DNA of 22,904 nt, from contig CAMLFP010000047.1 in the NCBI GenBank assembly GCA_946479335.1, positions 1 through 22,904 of the forward strand, given 5' to 3'. The notes under the pieces are model-generated. The model searched no databases, was not told the origin of the DNA, and was given only the letters and a program-made list of their open reading frames with translations. Made by a program: the position numbers and the translations under genes. Numbering within the stretch: position 1 is the first letter of the stretch; each line of letters begins with the position of its first letter. Below are positions 14,080 through 21,201 of the stretch, piece by piece. This DNA is from an uncultured Archangium sp. GTDB lineage: Bacteria; Myxococcota; Myxococcia; Myxococcales; Myxococcaceae.

Positions 14080-14959
14080 CGAAGCGGTAGCTCCCGGCGC
14101 CAGTGCATCGGCTCGAGCGGCGTGCCCGCGGTGACGTGGAGCATGACGAATGCCGCGTACAGGAGCGCGGCCCCCAGCGCGTCGCCGGCGAGGCGCGCGA
14201 CGAAGTCGCTGACGAACTCGTTGAGCACCGCCGGGGCTCCGATCGACTCGGCCACCGTGCTGGTGATGATGGAGATCACGATGCCGACGAACACCACGCC
14301 GACGTGATGTCGGCCAGGCCGAAGCACGTCCAGAACCGGCCGCGCACGACGGCACGTGAGGCCTCGAGGGCGTCTCCCTTCGTGCGGAGCGCGGCGACGC
14401 GCGAGAACATCAGCAGCACCGCCTGCCACACGCCGGGGATCAGCAGCAGCAGCGTGAAGAGCGTGGTCCACAAACCGCTGCGGAACGCGGCGCCGATGGC
14501 GCGGTTCCAGTTCATCGCGGCCTCGTTGAAGGCCTGCCCCAGCGTCAGCACGCGCCCCTCACCTCGCGCGATGAAGAGCGCCAGCATCGTCTGTGCACCG
14601 AGGGTACCGGCGAGCCAGTCATAGAGCGCCGAGGTGCGCACCGAGCGGCTCAACGACGCGAGGTCGCCCTGGTCGGGCGTCGCCGCCTGCAGAATCGCTG
14701 CGGGCACCGAGAATACGAGGACGATGAACAGTACGCGCGGGAGCTCAGCCACCACGAGGCGCGCGGCGATGCGCACGGCTTCAAGGTGGGAGAACGCGCG
14801 CGAGAGCCCGTACGGGTCGCCGGCGAGTCGTGCGCACTCCGCGCAGAAGCCGTCGGAGAGAAGGCATTGCGCGCAGCCGAACCGGCCGCACCGCGCGCAG
14901 GTTCCAACGGCGGGTGACTCCGGGTGCAGCGCACACTGCGCGGCCGCCGTGGAGCCCAC
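14061..14959 (-). pseudogene. Zinc-finger-containing multi-pass membrane protein, frameshifted
   Basis: The frame that starts at GTG 14959 encodes an N-terminal zinc-binding module with eight evenly paired ligands (C9, H12, C21, C24, C29, C32, C39, C42; B-box-like). Hydrophobic helices follow at about 72-92 (ELPRVLFIVLVFSVPAAIL), 118-131 and 163-186. It then hits a stop at 14276-14278, after residues that no longer look membrane-like. From about 14320 down, a second minus-strand frame continues naturally with two more hydrophobic helices (VGVVFVGIVISIITSTVAES; LGAALLYAAFVMLHV) to the stop at 14061-14063. The whole span is 899 bp, one base short of a 300-codon gene, so a single-base deletion near 14290-14320 explains it. 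It may be a true mutation or an assembly error; no -1 slippery heptamer is visible. It starts 1 bp after the 48-aa gene stop. Confidence 0.75.
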
Positions 14960-14960
14960 C

Positions 14961-15107
14961 TCAGTCCATCGGGTGCAGCTTCTTGAGCGCCGCGACCAGC
15001 TTGGCCTTCGTCGGCGCCTGCACGCGCGCGCGCACCGGCGGCGGCAACGGCTTGCGCGGGTCGACCTTCGCCACCACGGTGGCGGTCTTCAAAATCTTCT
15101 TCTTCAC
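14961..15107 (-). CDS. Small basic protein, 48 aa
   Basis: I do not recognise this gene; it is too short for most ORF cut-offs. Evidence that it is real: it starts at a GTG that overlaps the upstream stop in a GTGA junction (15107-15104), its own stop is 1 bp before the GTG of the zinc-finger gene, and it fills the space between two genes exactly. The product is Lys/Pro-rich, beginning MKKKILKTATVVAKVDPRK, then a PLPPPVRARVQAPTKAK stretch and a short helix AKLVAALKKLHPMD. It has no cysteines and no membrane segment. Its role is unknown. Confidence 0.65.
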   Translation of the reverse strand: MKKKILKTATVVAKVDPRKPLPPPVRARVQAPTKAKLVAALKKLHPMD

Positions 15108-15379
15108 GCGTACCGTTTCTGCGCGATGGCGCGGAGCAGCCCGCCATTCGATTCGAGGAACCGGCGGAACTCGGCTTCGTCGAGCCGCATGCGCGTCAGC
15201 ACGCCGGTGATCAGCTCATCGACCGGGCGCGCGTCGGCCTTCTTGAGCTCCATGGCGATCTTCAACATCGCCACGCCGTAGAGCGGGCTGGCGGCCACCT
15301 GAGGCGGCAGCACAGACTCTTCGGACGGCGCGGTCTCCAGCGCTACGACGCGAGCTGACTTCCCCCTCGGGTTTGCCAT
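15104..15379 (-). CDS. Small hypothetical protein, 91 aa
   Basis: I do not recognise this protein. The start is set at the ATG at 15379 (MANPRGKSARVVALETAP), not the further-upstream ATG at 15418, because a good promoter (-35 at 15414-15409, -10 at 15391-15386) lies between them and would place the transcript start on the 15379 ATG. The N-terminal ~30 residues are basic then disordered-looking. The C-terminal half looks helical (SPLYGVAMLKIAMELKKAD, then VDELITGVLTRMRLDEAEFRRFLES). No cysteine or catalytic motif is visible. It is the first gene of a three-gene minus-strand operon, coupled to the 48-aa gene by a GTGA overlap. Confidence 0.7.
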   Translation of the reverse strand: MANPRGKSARVVALETAPSEESVLPPQVAASPLYGVAMLKIAMELKKADARPVDELITGVLTRMRLDEAEFRRFLESNGGLLRAIAQKRYA

Positions 15380-15385
15380 GGCGTG

Positions 15386-15414
15386 ACGATATGTGACATG
15401 CCATGTCAGGTCAA
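15386..15414 (-). promoter_or_regulatory. Sigma-70-like promoter for the 91-aa gene operon, predicted leaderless
   Basis: On the minus strand TTGACC (15414-15409, 5 of 6 to TTGACA) is separated by exactly 17 bp from TATCGT (15391-15386, 4 of 6 to TATAAT). Six bases later is the ATG of the 91-aa gene, so initiation 7 nt after the -10 would begin the mRNA at the A of the start codon. No Shine-Dalgarno is present. Confidence 0.6.
15394..15408. promoter_or_regulatory. Perfect palindrome inside the promoter spacer (candidate operator)
   Basis: TGACATGCCATGTCA is a perfect 7-bp inverted repeat around one central base. It occupies 15 of the 17 spacer bases between the -35 and -10 elements, starting directly next to the -35. 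This position is typical for a repressor site, or for a MerR-type activator that remodels the spacer. The regulator is not identified. Confidence 0.55.
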
Positions 15415-15496
15415 CCAATGGCTTGATCTTCTTGCCCTTTTCCTCGATTCCGTTGCGTCAAAAAGGCCCTTGTGGTCAGTTGCCCGACCTCTTCTC

Positions 15497-15514
15497 AGGC
15501 CGATTTATCGGCCT
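15497..15514. repeat. Perfect 18-bp inverted repeat ahead of the deoxynucleoside kinase gene
   Basis: AGGCCGATTTATCGGCCT has two perfect 8-bp arms around TT and ends 8 nt before the kinase ATG. It could be an operator. A hairpin that would hide the ribosome-binding region is less likely, because the two-base centre forces opening of the inner pairs. The rest of 15415-15496 shows no clear promoter. Confidence 0.55.
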
Positions 15515-15522
15515 CCAACGCG

Positions 15523-16170
15523 ATGAAACTCGACCACCGCTACATCGTCGTGGAAGGCGCCATCGGCGTCGGCAAGTCGTCTCTGACCAACATCATCGCC
15601 GACCGGTTCCAGGCGCGCCGGGTGATGGAGGTCGTCGAGGAGAACCCCTTCCTCGCGAGCTTCTACACAGACCGCAACAAGTACGCGTTCCAGACGCAGA
15701 TGTTCTTCCTGCTCTCGCGCTTCAAGCAGCAGCAGGAGCTCTTCCAGCAAGACCTCTTCTCGAACATCACCGTCAGCGACTACCTCTTCGCGAAGGACCG
15801 CATCTTCGCGGCGCTGACGTTGGACGAGAACGAGCTGGCGCTCTACGAGCGCGTGTTCGGCGCGCTGGGCCCGCAGGTGACGAAGCCCGACCTGGTCATC
15901 TACCTCCAGGCGCGGATGGACGTGTTGCTCTCGCGCATCAAGAAGCGCAACCGCGAGTTCGAGCGCCGGTTCGACGTCGGCTACCTCGAGGGGCTGGTGC
16001 GCGCGTACAACGACTTCTTCTTCCACTACACCGACACGCCGCTGCTGGTGGTGAACACCTCCGACATCGACTTCGTGAACAACCCCGATGATTTGGAAAA
16101 CCTGCTCCAGGTGATCCGCCAGACGAAGAAGGGCACGGTGCATTACCAGCCGTTGCCCAGTAAGAAGTAG
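15523..16170 (+). CDS. Deoxynucleoside kinase family protein
   Basis: This 215-residue cytosolic kinase transfers phosphate from a nucleoside triphosphate to a deoxynucleoside (nucleotide salvage). It has the P-loop GAIGVGKSS at 12-20, EENPFL 39-44, SDYLFAKDRIFA 85-96 (substrate and magnesium site region), KPDLVIYLQA 121-130 and an Arg/Lys-rich lid RIKKRNREFE 138-147. The overall form is that of the bacterial deoxyadenosine/deoxyguanosine kinase group; which base is preferred cannot be read from sequence. The start at 15523 is chosen because MKLDHRYIVVEGAIG puts the P-loop at the usual distance; the frame is open further upstream but that part runs through the palindrome. The panB gene follows after 87 bp. 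Confidence 0.92.
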   Translation: MKLDHRYIVVEGAIGVGKSSLTNIIADRFQARRVMEVVEENPFLASFYTDRNKYAFQTQMFFLLSRFKQQQELFQQDLFSNITVSDYLFAKDRIFAALTLDENELALYERVFGALGPQVTKPDLVIYLQARMDVLLSRIKKRNREFERRFDVGYLEGLVRAYNDFFFHYTDTPLLVVNTSDIDFVNNPDDLENLLQVIRQTKKGTVHYQPLPSKK

Positions 16171-16246
16171 AAGCAGCACCCTTTCATCGTCGGCGACTCT
16201 TTGAGAGCGGCGAACGAGAACGAGGGCCACCCGCAGTCCAAAATCC

Positions 16247-16251
16247 GGAGG
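16247..16251 (+). promoter_or_regulatory. Shine-Dalgarno GGAGG for panB
   Basis: GGAGG lies 6 nt before the GTG at 16258 and decides the panB start. Another GTG at 16251 is out of frame. The rest of the 87-bp gap 16171-16257 holds no clear hairpin or promoter. Confidence 0.8.
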
Positions 16252-16257
16252 TGAACC

Positions 16258-17145
16258 GTGAAGCCGGTCACCATCCACACGCTGAAGAAGTTGAAGGACG
16301 CAGGTCAGAAGATCTGCATGGTCACCGCCTACGACGCGACGTTCGCGCGGCTCTTTGATGAAGCCGGCGCCGACGTGATGCTGGTGGGCGATTCGCTGGG
16401 CATGGTCATTCAAGGCAACGACTCCACGTTGCCGGTGACGATGGACCAGATGGTCTACCACTCGCGCTGCGTGACCCGCGGGGCGAAGCGCGCGCACGTG
16501 GTCGGCGACCTGCCGTTCATGAGCTACCAGAACTCGATTGAAGACGCGGTCCGCAACGCGGGGCGCCTCGTCACCGAGGGTGGCGTGGGCAGCGTGAAGC
16601 TCGAAGGCGGGCAGGAGTTCGCCGACGTCATCTCGCGCATTGTCCGCGCCTCGATTCCGGTGATGGGCCACCTGGGCCTCACGCCGCAGTCGGTGCACAA
16701 GATGGGCGGCTACGTGGTGCAGGGCCGCGACGACGAGACAGCGCGGAAGATCCTCGCGGACGCGGTCGCGCTGGAGCAGGCCGGTTGCTACGCGCTGGTG
16801 CTCGAAGGCGTGCCGCTCGAGCTGGCGAAGACCATCACCGCGCGCCTCTCGATTCCCACCATTGGCATCGGCGCCGGCAAGCACTGCGATGGGCAGGTGC
16901 TGGTGAGCTACGACCTGCTGGGCTTCAACCCGCACTTCAAGCCGAAGTTCGTGAAGCACTACGCGATGCTGGGCGACGCGGTGAAGGGCGCCGCCGGTCA
17001 GTACTTCGACGAGGTGCGCGCGGGGAGCTTCCCCGACGAGGAGCACTCCTTCCGCAGCAGCAACATGCGGCTGGTCGCGTCGAACCCCGACGTGATGCCT
17101 GCCGAGCGCGAAGAGAAAGACGCCGTCTACGGCGCGCCGGTGTGA
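16258..17145 (+). CDS. panB: 3-methyl-2-oxobutanoate hydroxymethyltransferase
   Basis: This 295-residue enzyme transfers a hydroxymethyl group from methylenetetrahydrofolate to alpha-ketoisovalerate, giving ketopantoate, the first step of pantothenate/CoA synthesis. Family landmarks are [17 protein letters not shown] (21-37), [11 protein letters not shown] with metal Asp D45, [11 protein letters not shown] with D84, KLEGG (K114), MGHLGLTPQ (136-144), LVLEGVP with catalytic Glu E183, and PTIGIGAG (200-207). Length is usual or slightly long, with a ~25-residue polar tail. Translation starts at GTG after a strong Shine-Dalgarno. The stop overlaps panC by 4 bp. Confidence 0.97.
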   Translation: MKPVTIHTLKKLKDAGQKICMVTAYDATFARLFDEAGADVMLVGDSLGMVIQGNDSTLPVTMDQMVYHSRCVTRGAKRAHVVGDLPFMSYQNSIEDAVRNAGRLVTEGGVGSVKLEGGQEFADVISRIVRASIPVMGHLGLTPQSVHKMGGYVVQGRDDETARKILADAVALEQAGCYALVLEGVPLELAKTITARLSIPTIGIGAGKHCDGQVLVSYDLLGFNPHFKPKFVKHYAMLGDAVKGAAGQYFDEVRAGSFPDEEHSFRSSNMRLVASNPDVMPAEREEKDAVYGAPV

Positions 17146-17999
17146 CTCCCGTCGTCTGGAAGACGCCCGCCGAGGTGCGCTCGTGGAGAGCGTCGCTCGG
17201 TCGGCAGCGGCTCGCGCTGGTGCCCACCATGGGTTTCCTGCACGACGGGCACCTCTCGCTGATGCGGGAGGGGCTGCGGCGCGCCGAGGTGTGCGCGGTG
17301 TCGATCTTCGTGAACCCCACGCAGTTCGGGCCGAAGGAAGATCTCTCGCGCTACCCGCGTGACGTGGCGGGCGATCTCGCGAAGTGCGGCGCGGCGGGCG
17401 TGTTCGGCGTGTACCTCCCCGAGCCGCTCACCGTGTACCCGCCCGGGTACCAGACGTACGTGAACGTCGACGAGGTGAGCCAGGGGTTGGACGGCGCCTC
17501 GCGGCCCGGGCACTTCCGCGGCGTGGCCACGGTGGTGACCAAGCTGCTCTCGCTCTTCCGCCCCGACGTCGCGCTGTTCGGCGAGAAGGACTACCAGCAG
17601 CTCCAGGTCATCTCGGCGCTCGCGCGTGACCTCGAGCTGGGCGTGGAGATCGTCGGGCAGCCGACCATTCGCGAAGCCGACGGCCTCGCGATGAGCTCGC
17701 GCAACGCGTACCTGAGCGCCGAGGAGCGCCAGCGCGCGCTGGGCATCTCGCGGGGGCTGTTCGCGGCGCAGCGGGCCGCGCAGCACGGCGAGGCGAACGT
17801 CGAGACGCTGCGGGCGCTGGTGCGCGCCGAGCTGGAGCGCTCTGCCTTCCGCGAGGACTACGTGGCCTTCGTCGACGCGGTCAGCTTGAAGCCGCTGGAG
17901 CGCCTTGCGCCCGGCGTGCCCGCGCGCGCATTGGTTGCGGCCTTCATGGGCACCACCCGGCTGATTGATAACGTGCCGATCCTCCTCCCGAGCGTGTAG
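17142..17999 (+). CDS. panC: Pantoate--beta-alanine ligase (pantothenate synthetase)
   Basis: This 285-residue ligase joins pantoate and beta-alanine through a pantoyl-adenylate. Motifs are [16 protein letters not shown] (26-41, the HxGH-type nucleotide motif at H34-H37), [19 protein letters not shown] (55-73), [11 protein letters not shown] (147-157) and [13 protein letters not shown] (180-192, KMSKS-like loop). The GTG start at 17142 overlaps the panB stop (GTGA) and gives the normal N-terminus; the frame is open upstream only within panB. The last base of its stop is the first base of the GAGGAG that serves smpB. Confidence 0.97.
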   Translation: MTPVVWKTPAEVRSWRASLGRQRLALVPTMGFLHDGHLSLMREGLRRAEVCAVSIFVNPTQFGPKEDLSRYPRDVAGDLAKCGAAGVFGVYLPEPLTVYPPGYQTYVNVDEVSQGLDGASRPGHFRGVATVVTKLLSLFRPDVALFGEKDYQQLQVISALARDLELGVEIVGQPTIREADGLAMSSRNAYLSAEERQRALGISRGLFAAQRAAQHGEANVETLRALVRAELERSAFREDYVAFVDAVSLKPLERLAPGVPARALVAAFMGTTRLIDNVPILLPSV

Positions 18000-18012
18000 A
18001 GGAGCCGCGCCC

Positions 18013-18480
18013 ATGGCGCCGAAGCGAGAGACCGGCACGAAGCTGATCTGCGAGAACCGCCGCGCGCGCTTCGACTACGCCTTCGACGACACGCTCGAGG
18101 CGGGGCTGGCGCTGCTGGGCTCCGAGGTGAAGGCGCTGCGCAACGGCGAGGCCTCGCTGTCTGACGCCTACGCGCTGCCTGACAAGAACGAGCTCTACCT
18201 CCACAACGCGCACATCGGCGCGTACAAGCCCGCCAGCGCCTTCAGCCACCTGCCCATTCGCCCGCGCAAGCTGCTGCTGCACCGCGCGGAGCTCGACCGT
18301 TGGGCAGCGAAGGTGAAGGAGCGGGGTTATTCGATCATTCCGCTCGAGCTCTATTTCAAGGAGGGCCGGGCGAAGGTGAAACTGGGGTTGGGCAAGGGCA
18401 AGACCGGGCTCGATCGGCGCGACACGATCAAAGACAGGGAAGCGAAGCGCGAGATGGACCGCGCCATGCGCAGACGGTGA
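18013..18480 (+). CDS. smpB: SsrA (tmRNA)-binding protein
   Basis: This 155-residue protein binds tmRNA and brings it to stalled ribosomes for trans-translation. Landmarks are NRRARFDYAFDDTLEAGLALLGSEVKALR (15-43; GSEVK 36-40), NAHIGAYKPAS, HLPIRPRKLLLH (79-90), YSIIPLELYFKEGRAKVKLGLGKGK (106-130) and the basic tail with DRRDTIKDREAKREMDR (134-150). Length is standard. GAGGAG at 17999-18004 is 8 nt before the ATG at 18013, which sets the start. No ssrA gene is visible in this window. Confidence 0.96.
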   Translation: MAPKRETGTKLICENRRARFDYAFDDTLEAGLALLGSEVKALRNGEASLSDAYALPDKNELYLHNAHIGAYKPASAFSHLPIRPRKLLLHRAELDRWAAKVKERGYSIIPLELYFKEGRAKVKLGLGKGKTGLDRRDTIKDREAKREMDRAMRRR

Positions 18481-18487
18481 ACGACAC

Positions 18488-18976
18488 GTGAGTGACAAGC
18501 GCGACAACGAAAAGAAGACCCGGCTGCTGACCGCGCTGGAGCACGGCATGGCGCAGCTGCACCTCGACGCGCGGCGGCCCGGCGTCATCGTGCCCGAGCA
18601 GTTCAAGGGCGACTTCCACCTGCGGCTCAACCACTCGTACCGCTTCGACCCGCCCGACCTCGCGGTCAATGACTGGGGCGTGCGGCAGACGCTGTCGTTC
18701 AACGGCAGCCGCTTCAAGGTGGGCGTGCCGTGGAGCGCCATCTACGCCATCGCGTGCCTCACCACCGAGGAGCTGTGGATGTTCCCCGACAACATGCCGG
18801 GCGAGCTGGTCGCCGCGGCCACCGAGAAGGCGCGCCTGCCCCCGGAGATGCCGGGTGAAGACGAACTCGCGCCGCGCGCGGTGCTGCGCGAGGTGGTGGC
18901 GTCGGAGCCGCCCGCCGAAGAAGCCCCCAGCGAGCCGACGCCCCCCAAGCGCGGTCACCTCCGGCTCGTGAAGTAG
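18488..18976 (+). CDS. sspB: ClpXP adaptor SspB-like protein
   Basis: This 162-residue protein resembles SspB, which binds ssrA-tagged proteins and tethers them to ClpX. The substrate-binding core is LHLDARRPGVIVPEQFKG (24-41), LRLNHSYRF (45-53) and LSFNGSRFKVGVPWSAIYAI (69-88), matching the beta-strand/VPxxAVxAIYA pattern of the family. A long acidic/Pro-rich linker (~115-153) leads to the C-terminal GHLRLVK (156-162), closely like the ClpX-docking tail of E. coli SspB (ending LRVVK). The start is a GTG 7 bp after the smpB stop. Placement next to smpB strongly supports the role. Confidence 0.9.
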   Translation: MSDKRDNEKKTRLLTALEHGMAQLHLDARRPGVIVPEQFKGDFHLRLNHSYRFDPPDLAVNDWGVRQTLSFNGSRFKVGVPWSAIYAIACLTTEELWMFPDNMPGELVAAATEKARLPPEMPGEDELAPRAVLREVVASEPPAEEAPSEPTPPKRGHLRLVK

Positions 18977-18980
18977 CGCC

Positions 18981-19838
18981 ATGTGGTTCCGTCGCACCGC
19001 GATCGTTTCGTTGGCCTGGTCGCTGTTGGTCATCATCTGGGGCGCGTACGTGCGCGCCTCGGGGAGCGGCGCCGGGTGCGGCGCGCACTGGCCGGTCTGC
19101 AATGGAGACCTGATCCCCCGGGCGCCGAGCGTGCAGACGCTCATCGAGTACACGCACCGCGCGACGAGCGGCATCGCGCTGCTGTTGGTGATCGCGGTGT
19201 TCGTGATGGCGCTGCGGCAACCCTCGCGCGTCGCGCGGCGCTTCGCGGTGCTCTCGCTGGTGTTGATGCTGACCGAGGCCGCGCTGGGCGCGCTGCTGGT
19301 GAAGGCGGAGCTGGTCGCTGACAACGCCACCGCCTCCCGCGCGGTCGCCATGTCGATCCACCTCATCAACACCTTCTTGCTGGTCGGCGTGATGGTGATG
19401 ACCGTCTTCCACGCGTTCGCCGGTGACGTGGCCGCGCGTCTGCGGGGCAGCTCCGCGGTGTTCTCGTGGCTCGCGATGGTGCTGGTGATGGTGACCGGCG
19501 TGAGCGGCGCCATCGCCGCGCTGGGTGACACGCTGACGCAGCAGGCGGTGCAGAGCGCCTTCGTCGACCTGCTGATCCGCCTGCGCATCATCCACCCGTT
19601 CCTCGCGCTGGCGACGGCCGCGGTGTTGCTGAACCTGGGCCGCGTGACCTTCTCTGCGGCCCGCGGGTGGACCATCGCCCTCTGGTCACTGGTCGTGCTT
19701 CAGCTGATGGCGGGGCTCACCAACGTCGTGCTGCAGGCCCCGGTGTGGATGCAGCTGGTGCACCTCGGCCTCGCCGACGCGGTGTGGGTGACCGTGCTGG
19801 TCGCGACGCGGAAGCTCGCGGTGTCTGCGGTTCGCTGA
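18981..19838 (+). CDS. ctaA: Heme A synthase (COX15/CtaA family)
   Basis: This 285-residue integral membrane enzyme oxidises the methyl group of heme O to make heme A for cytochrome oxidases. About eight hydrophobic helices are visible. The expected heme-ligand histidines are H59 (EYTHRATSG), H127 (SIHLIN), H205 (RIIHPF) and H261 (QLVHLGLAD), with E57 beside the first. The first outer loop has C33 and C40 (GCGAHWPVC), the Cys pair of CtaA-type enzymes. It starts 4 bp after sspB. It is the last gene of the + run and is followed by hairpins between convergent genes. Confidence 0.93.
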   Translation: MWFRRTAIVSLAWSLLVIIWGAYVRASGSGAGCGAHWPVCNGDLIPRAPSVQTLIEYTHRATSGIALLLVIAVFVMALRQPSRVARRFAVLSLVLMLTEAALGALLVKAELVADNATASRAVAMSIHLINTFLLVGVMVMTVFHAFAGDVAARLRGSSAVFSWLAMVLVMVTGVSGAIAALGDTLTQQAVQSAFVDLLIRLRIIHPFLALATAAVLLNLGRVTFSAARGWTIALWSLVVLQLMAGLTNVVLQAPVWMQLVHLGLADAVWVTVLVATRKLAVSAVR

Positions 19839-19851
19839 GCGCCCCTCACCC

Positions 19852-19886
19852 CTCGCTGCGCGAGACCCTCTCCCCGGGGGAGAGGG
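19852..19886. terminator. Two tandem hairpins between convergent ctaA and ABC permease genes
   Basis: Hairpin 1 is CTCGC-TGC-GCGAG (19852-19864). Hairpin 2 at 19866-19886 has two perfect 10-base arms (CCCTCTCCCC and its complement) around one G, followed by AATTTCGTT on the + strand. It lies in the 56-bp gap and could stop transcription from both sides. The CCCTCTCCCCGGGGGAGAGG-type sequence is a common intergenic element in GC-rich proteobacteria, so it may also be one copy of a dispersed repeat. Confidence 0.6.
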
Positions 19887-19894
19887 AATTTCGT

Positions 19895-21196
19895 TCAGCC
19901 TGCGTGCTGCATCGCCGTCACCGGCTTGAGCCGCGCCGCGATGAACGAGGGGATGAGCGAGATGAGCGTCACCACCGTGGTGATGAAGAGCGACACCGTC
20001 AGCACCCACTGCAGCGTGGGGTACGCCGCGAGGTGATCTGACAGCAGCACGAAGCGCACGCCGATGGGCAACGCGATGTGCGCCGAGTTGATGAGCGCGC
20101 AGGAGATCAACCCCAGCGTGATGCCCGCCGCCGTCGACAGCGCGCCCAGCAGGAAGCCCTCGAGCAGGAACATCGCCAGCACGCGCGTGCGCTGCATGCC
20201 GATGGCGCGGAGCGTGCCGATCTCCCGCGTGCGCTCGCGGATGGCGATCCACATCACGATCATGATGCCCACGCCGACGATGGTCATCAGCAGCCCGCCG
20301 AGGAAGAACGAGAGGAAGCTCATCAGGTCGACGGTCCACGACGCGAAGCTGACCTCGTCGTGCCAGTTGGTGAGGTCGAGCTTCTGGCCGACCCAGGGCT
20401 CGCGGTTGACGTTCTCGAACTTGAACCAGAACGCGCGGCCGTCGTCGTCGAGCAGCTGGTAGCCGGCCTTGCTCAGCGCCTCGCGCAGGCGCGCCTGCAC
20501 TTGCTTCACCTGCGTCAGCTCCGAGGTCGGGAGGTAGATCTGCAGCGCGCCGGTGGTGTCTTCCTTCAGCTGGTACAACTGCCGGAGGCTCGTCTCGTGC
20601 ACGAAGCTGGAGAACGAGCTCATCATGCCCATGCTCTCCGCGATGGCGACCACGGTGACGTCGACGGTGTTGTTGGTGCCGCGCGGCGTGGGCGCGGTGA
20701 TGGTGACTGCGTCACCGGCGTGCACGTTGAGCGTCGCGGCCTGCTCCTCGAAGAGCAGGGCGGTGCCGGGCTCCGACAGCTTCGAGAGGTCGCCCTCCTT
20801 GATGCGCAGCGTGCGCTGCAGGCCTTTCTCCTCGCCGATGACGATGCCGGAGACGCCCAGCATCATCGACCCCGACTCGCTCACCACCTTCGCGAAGCCG
20901 CGGCCGCGCGAGGCGATGTAGGTCACCTCGGGCACTTCTTTCTTCACCAGCGCGCGGAGTTCGTCGGCGTGGGTGACGACCGGCGCGGCCTGGCCCGCGG
21001 TCACCTTGAAGAAGCCGCCGACGTTGACGTGGCCGCTCATCAGCGTGGTCGACATCTCGACCAGCGAGCGCTGCATGCCCTCGCCGATGCCCAGCATCAC
21101 CACCATCAACGCGGTGACCAGCGCGATGGCCGTCATCAACACCCCGGTGCGCCGCCGGTGCTGCCAGAGAGAGAGGAACGCGATGCGGAGGAGCAT
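19895..21196 (-). CDS. ABC transporter permease, FtsX/LolCE/MacB type
   Basis: This 433-residue membrane subunit has one N-terminal helix (~17-38, after LWQHRRRTG), a large extracytoplasmic domain of about 230 residues, then three C-terminal helices typical of FtsX-domain permeases (FLSFFLGGLLMTIVGVGIMI; LAMFLLEGFLLGALSTAAG; WVLTVSLFITTVVTLISL). The coupling-loop sequence REIGTLRAIGMQRTRV and the C-terminal IAARLKPVTAMQ are characteristic of LolC/E and MacB relatives. Substrate candidates are lipoproteins or other envelope lipids/peptides, but this is not shown. The start at 21196 follows the upstream stop by 5 bp and has AGGAGG 10 nt away. The longer open frame upstream is antisense/shadow. 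The ATPase gene is not in the window. Confidence 0.92.
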   Translation of the reverse strand: MLLRIAFLSLWQHRRRTGVLMTAIALVTALMVVMLGIGEGMQRSLVEMSTTLMSGHVNVGGFFKVTAGQAAPVVTHADELRALVKKEVPEVTYIASRGRGFAKVVSESGSMMLGVSGIVIGEEKGLQRTLRIKEGDLSKLSEPGTALLFEEQAATLNVHAGDAVTITAPTPRGTNNTVDVTVVAIAESMGMMSSFSSFVHETSLRQLYQLKEDTTGALQIYLPTSELTQVKQVQARLREALSKAGYQLLDDDGRAFWFKFENVNREPWVGQKLDLTNWHDEVSFASWTVDLMSFLSFFLGGLLMTIVGVGIMIVMWIAIRERTREIGTLRAIGMQRTRVLAMFLLEGFLLGALSTAAGITLGLISCALINSAHIALPIGVRFVLLSDHLAAYPTLQWVLTVSLFITTVVTLISLIPSFIAARLKPVTAMQHAG

Positions 21197-21201
21197 GTTG
21201 G

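Noticed and set aside
14290..14320. Programmed -1 ribosomal frameshifting in the zinc-finger gene
   Set aside because: No X-XXY-YYZ heptamer or adjacent strong structure is visible; a base deletion or sequence error is simpler.
15505..17046. 513-codon minus-strand frame opposite the deoxynucleoside kinase and panB
   Set aside because: It spans two real genes and their gap and has no recognisable motif.
18481..18487. Search for ssrA (tmRNA) next to smpB
   Set aside because: The gap is only 7 bp and no tmRNA-like sequence was seen elsewhere in the window.
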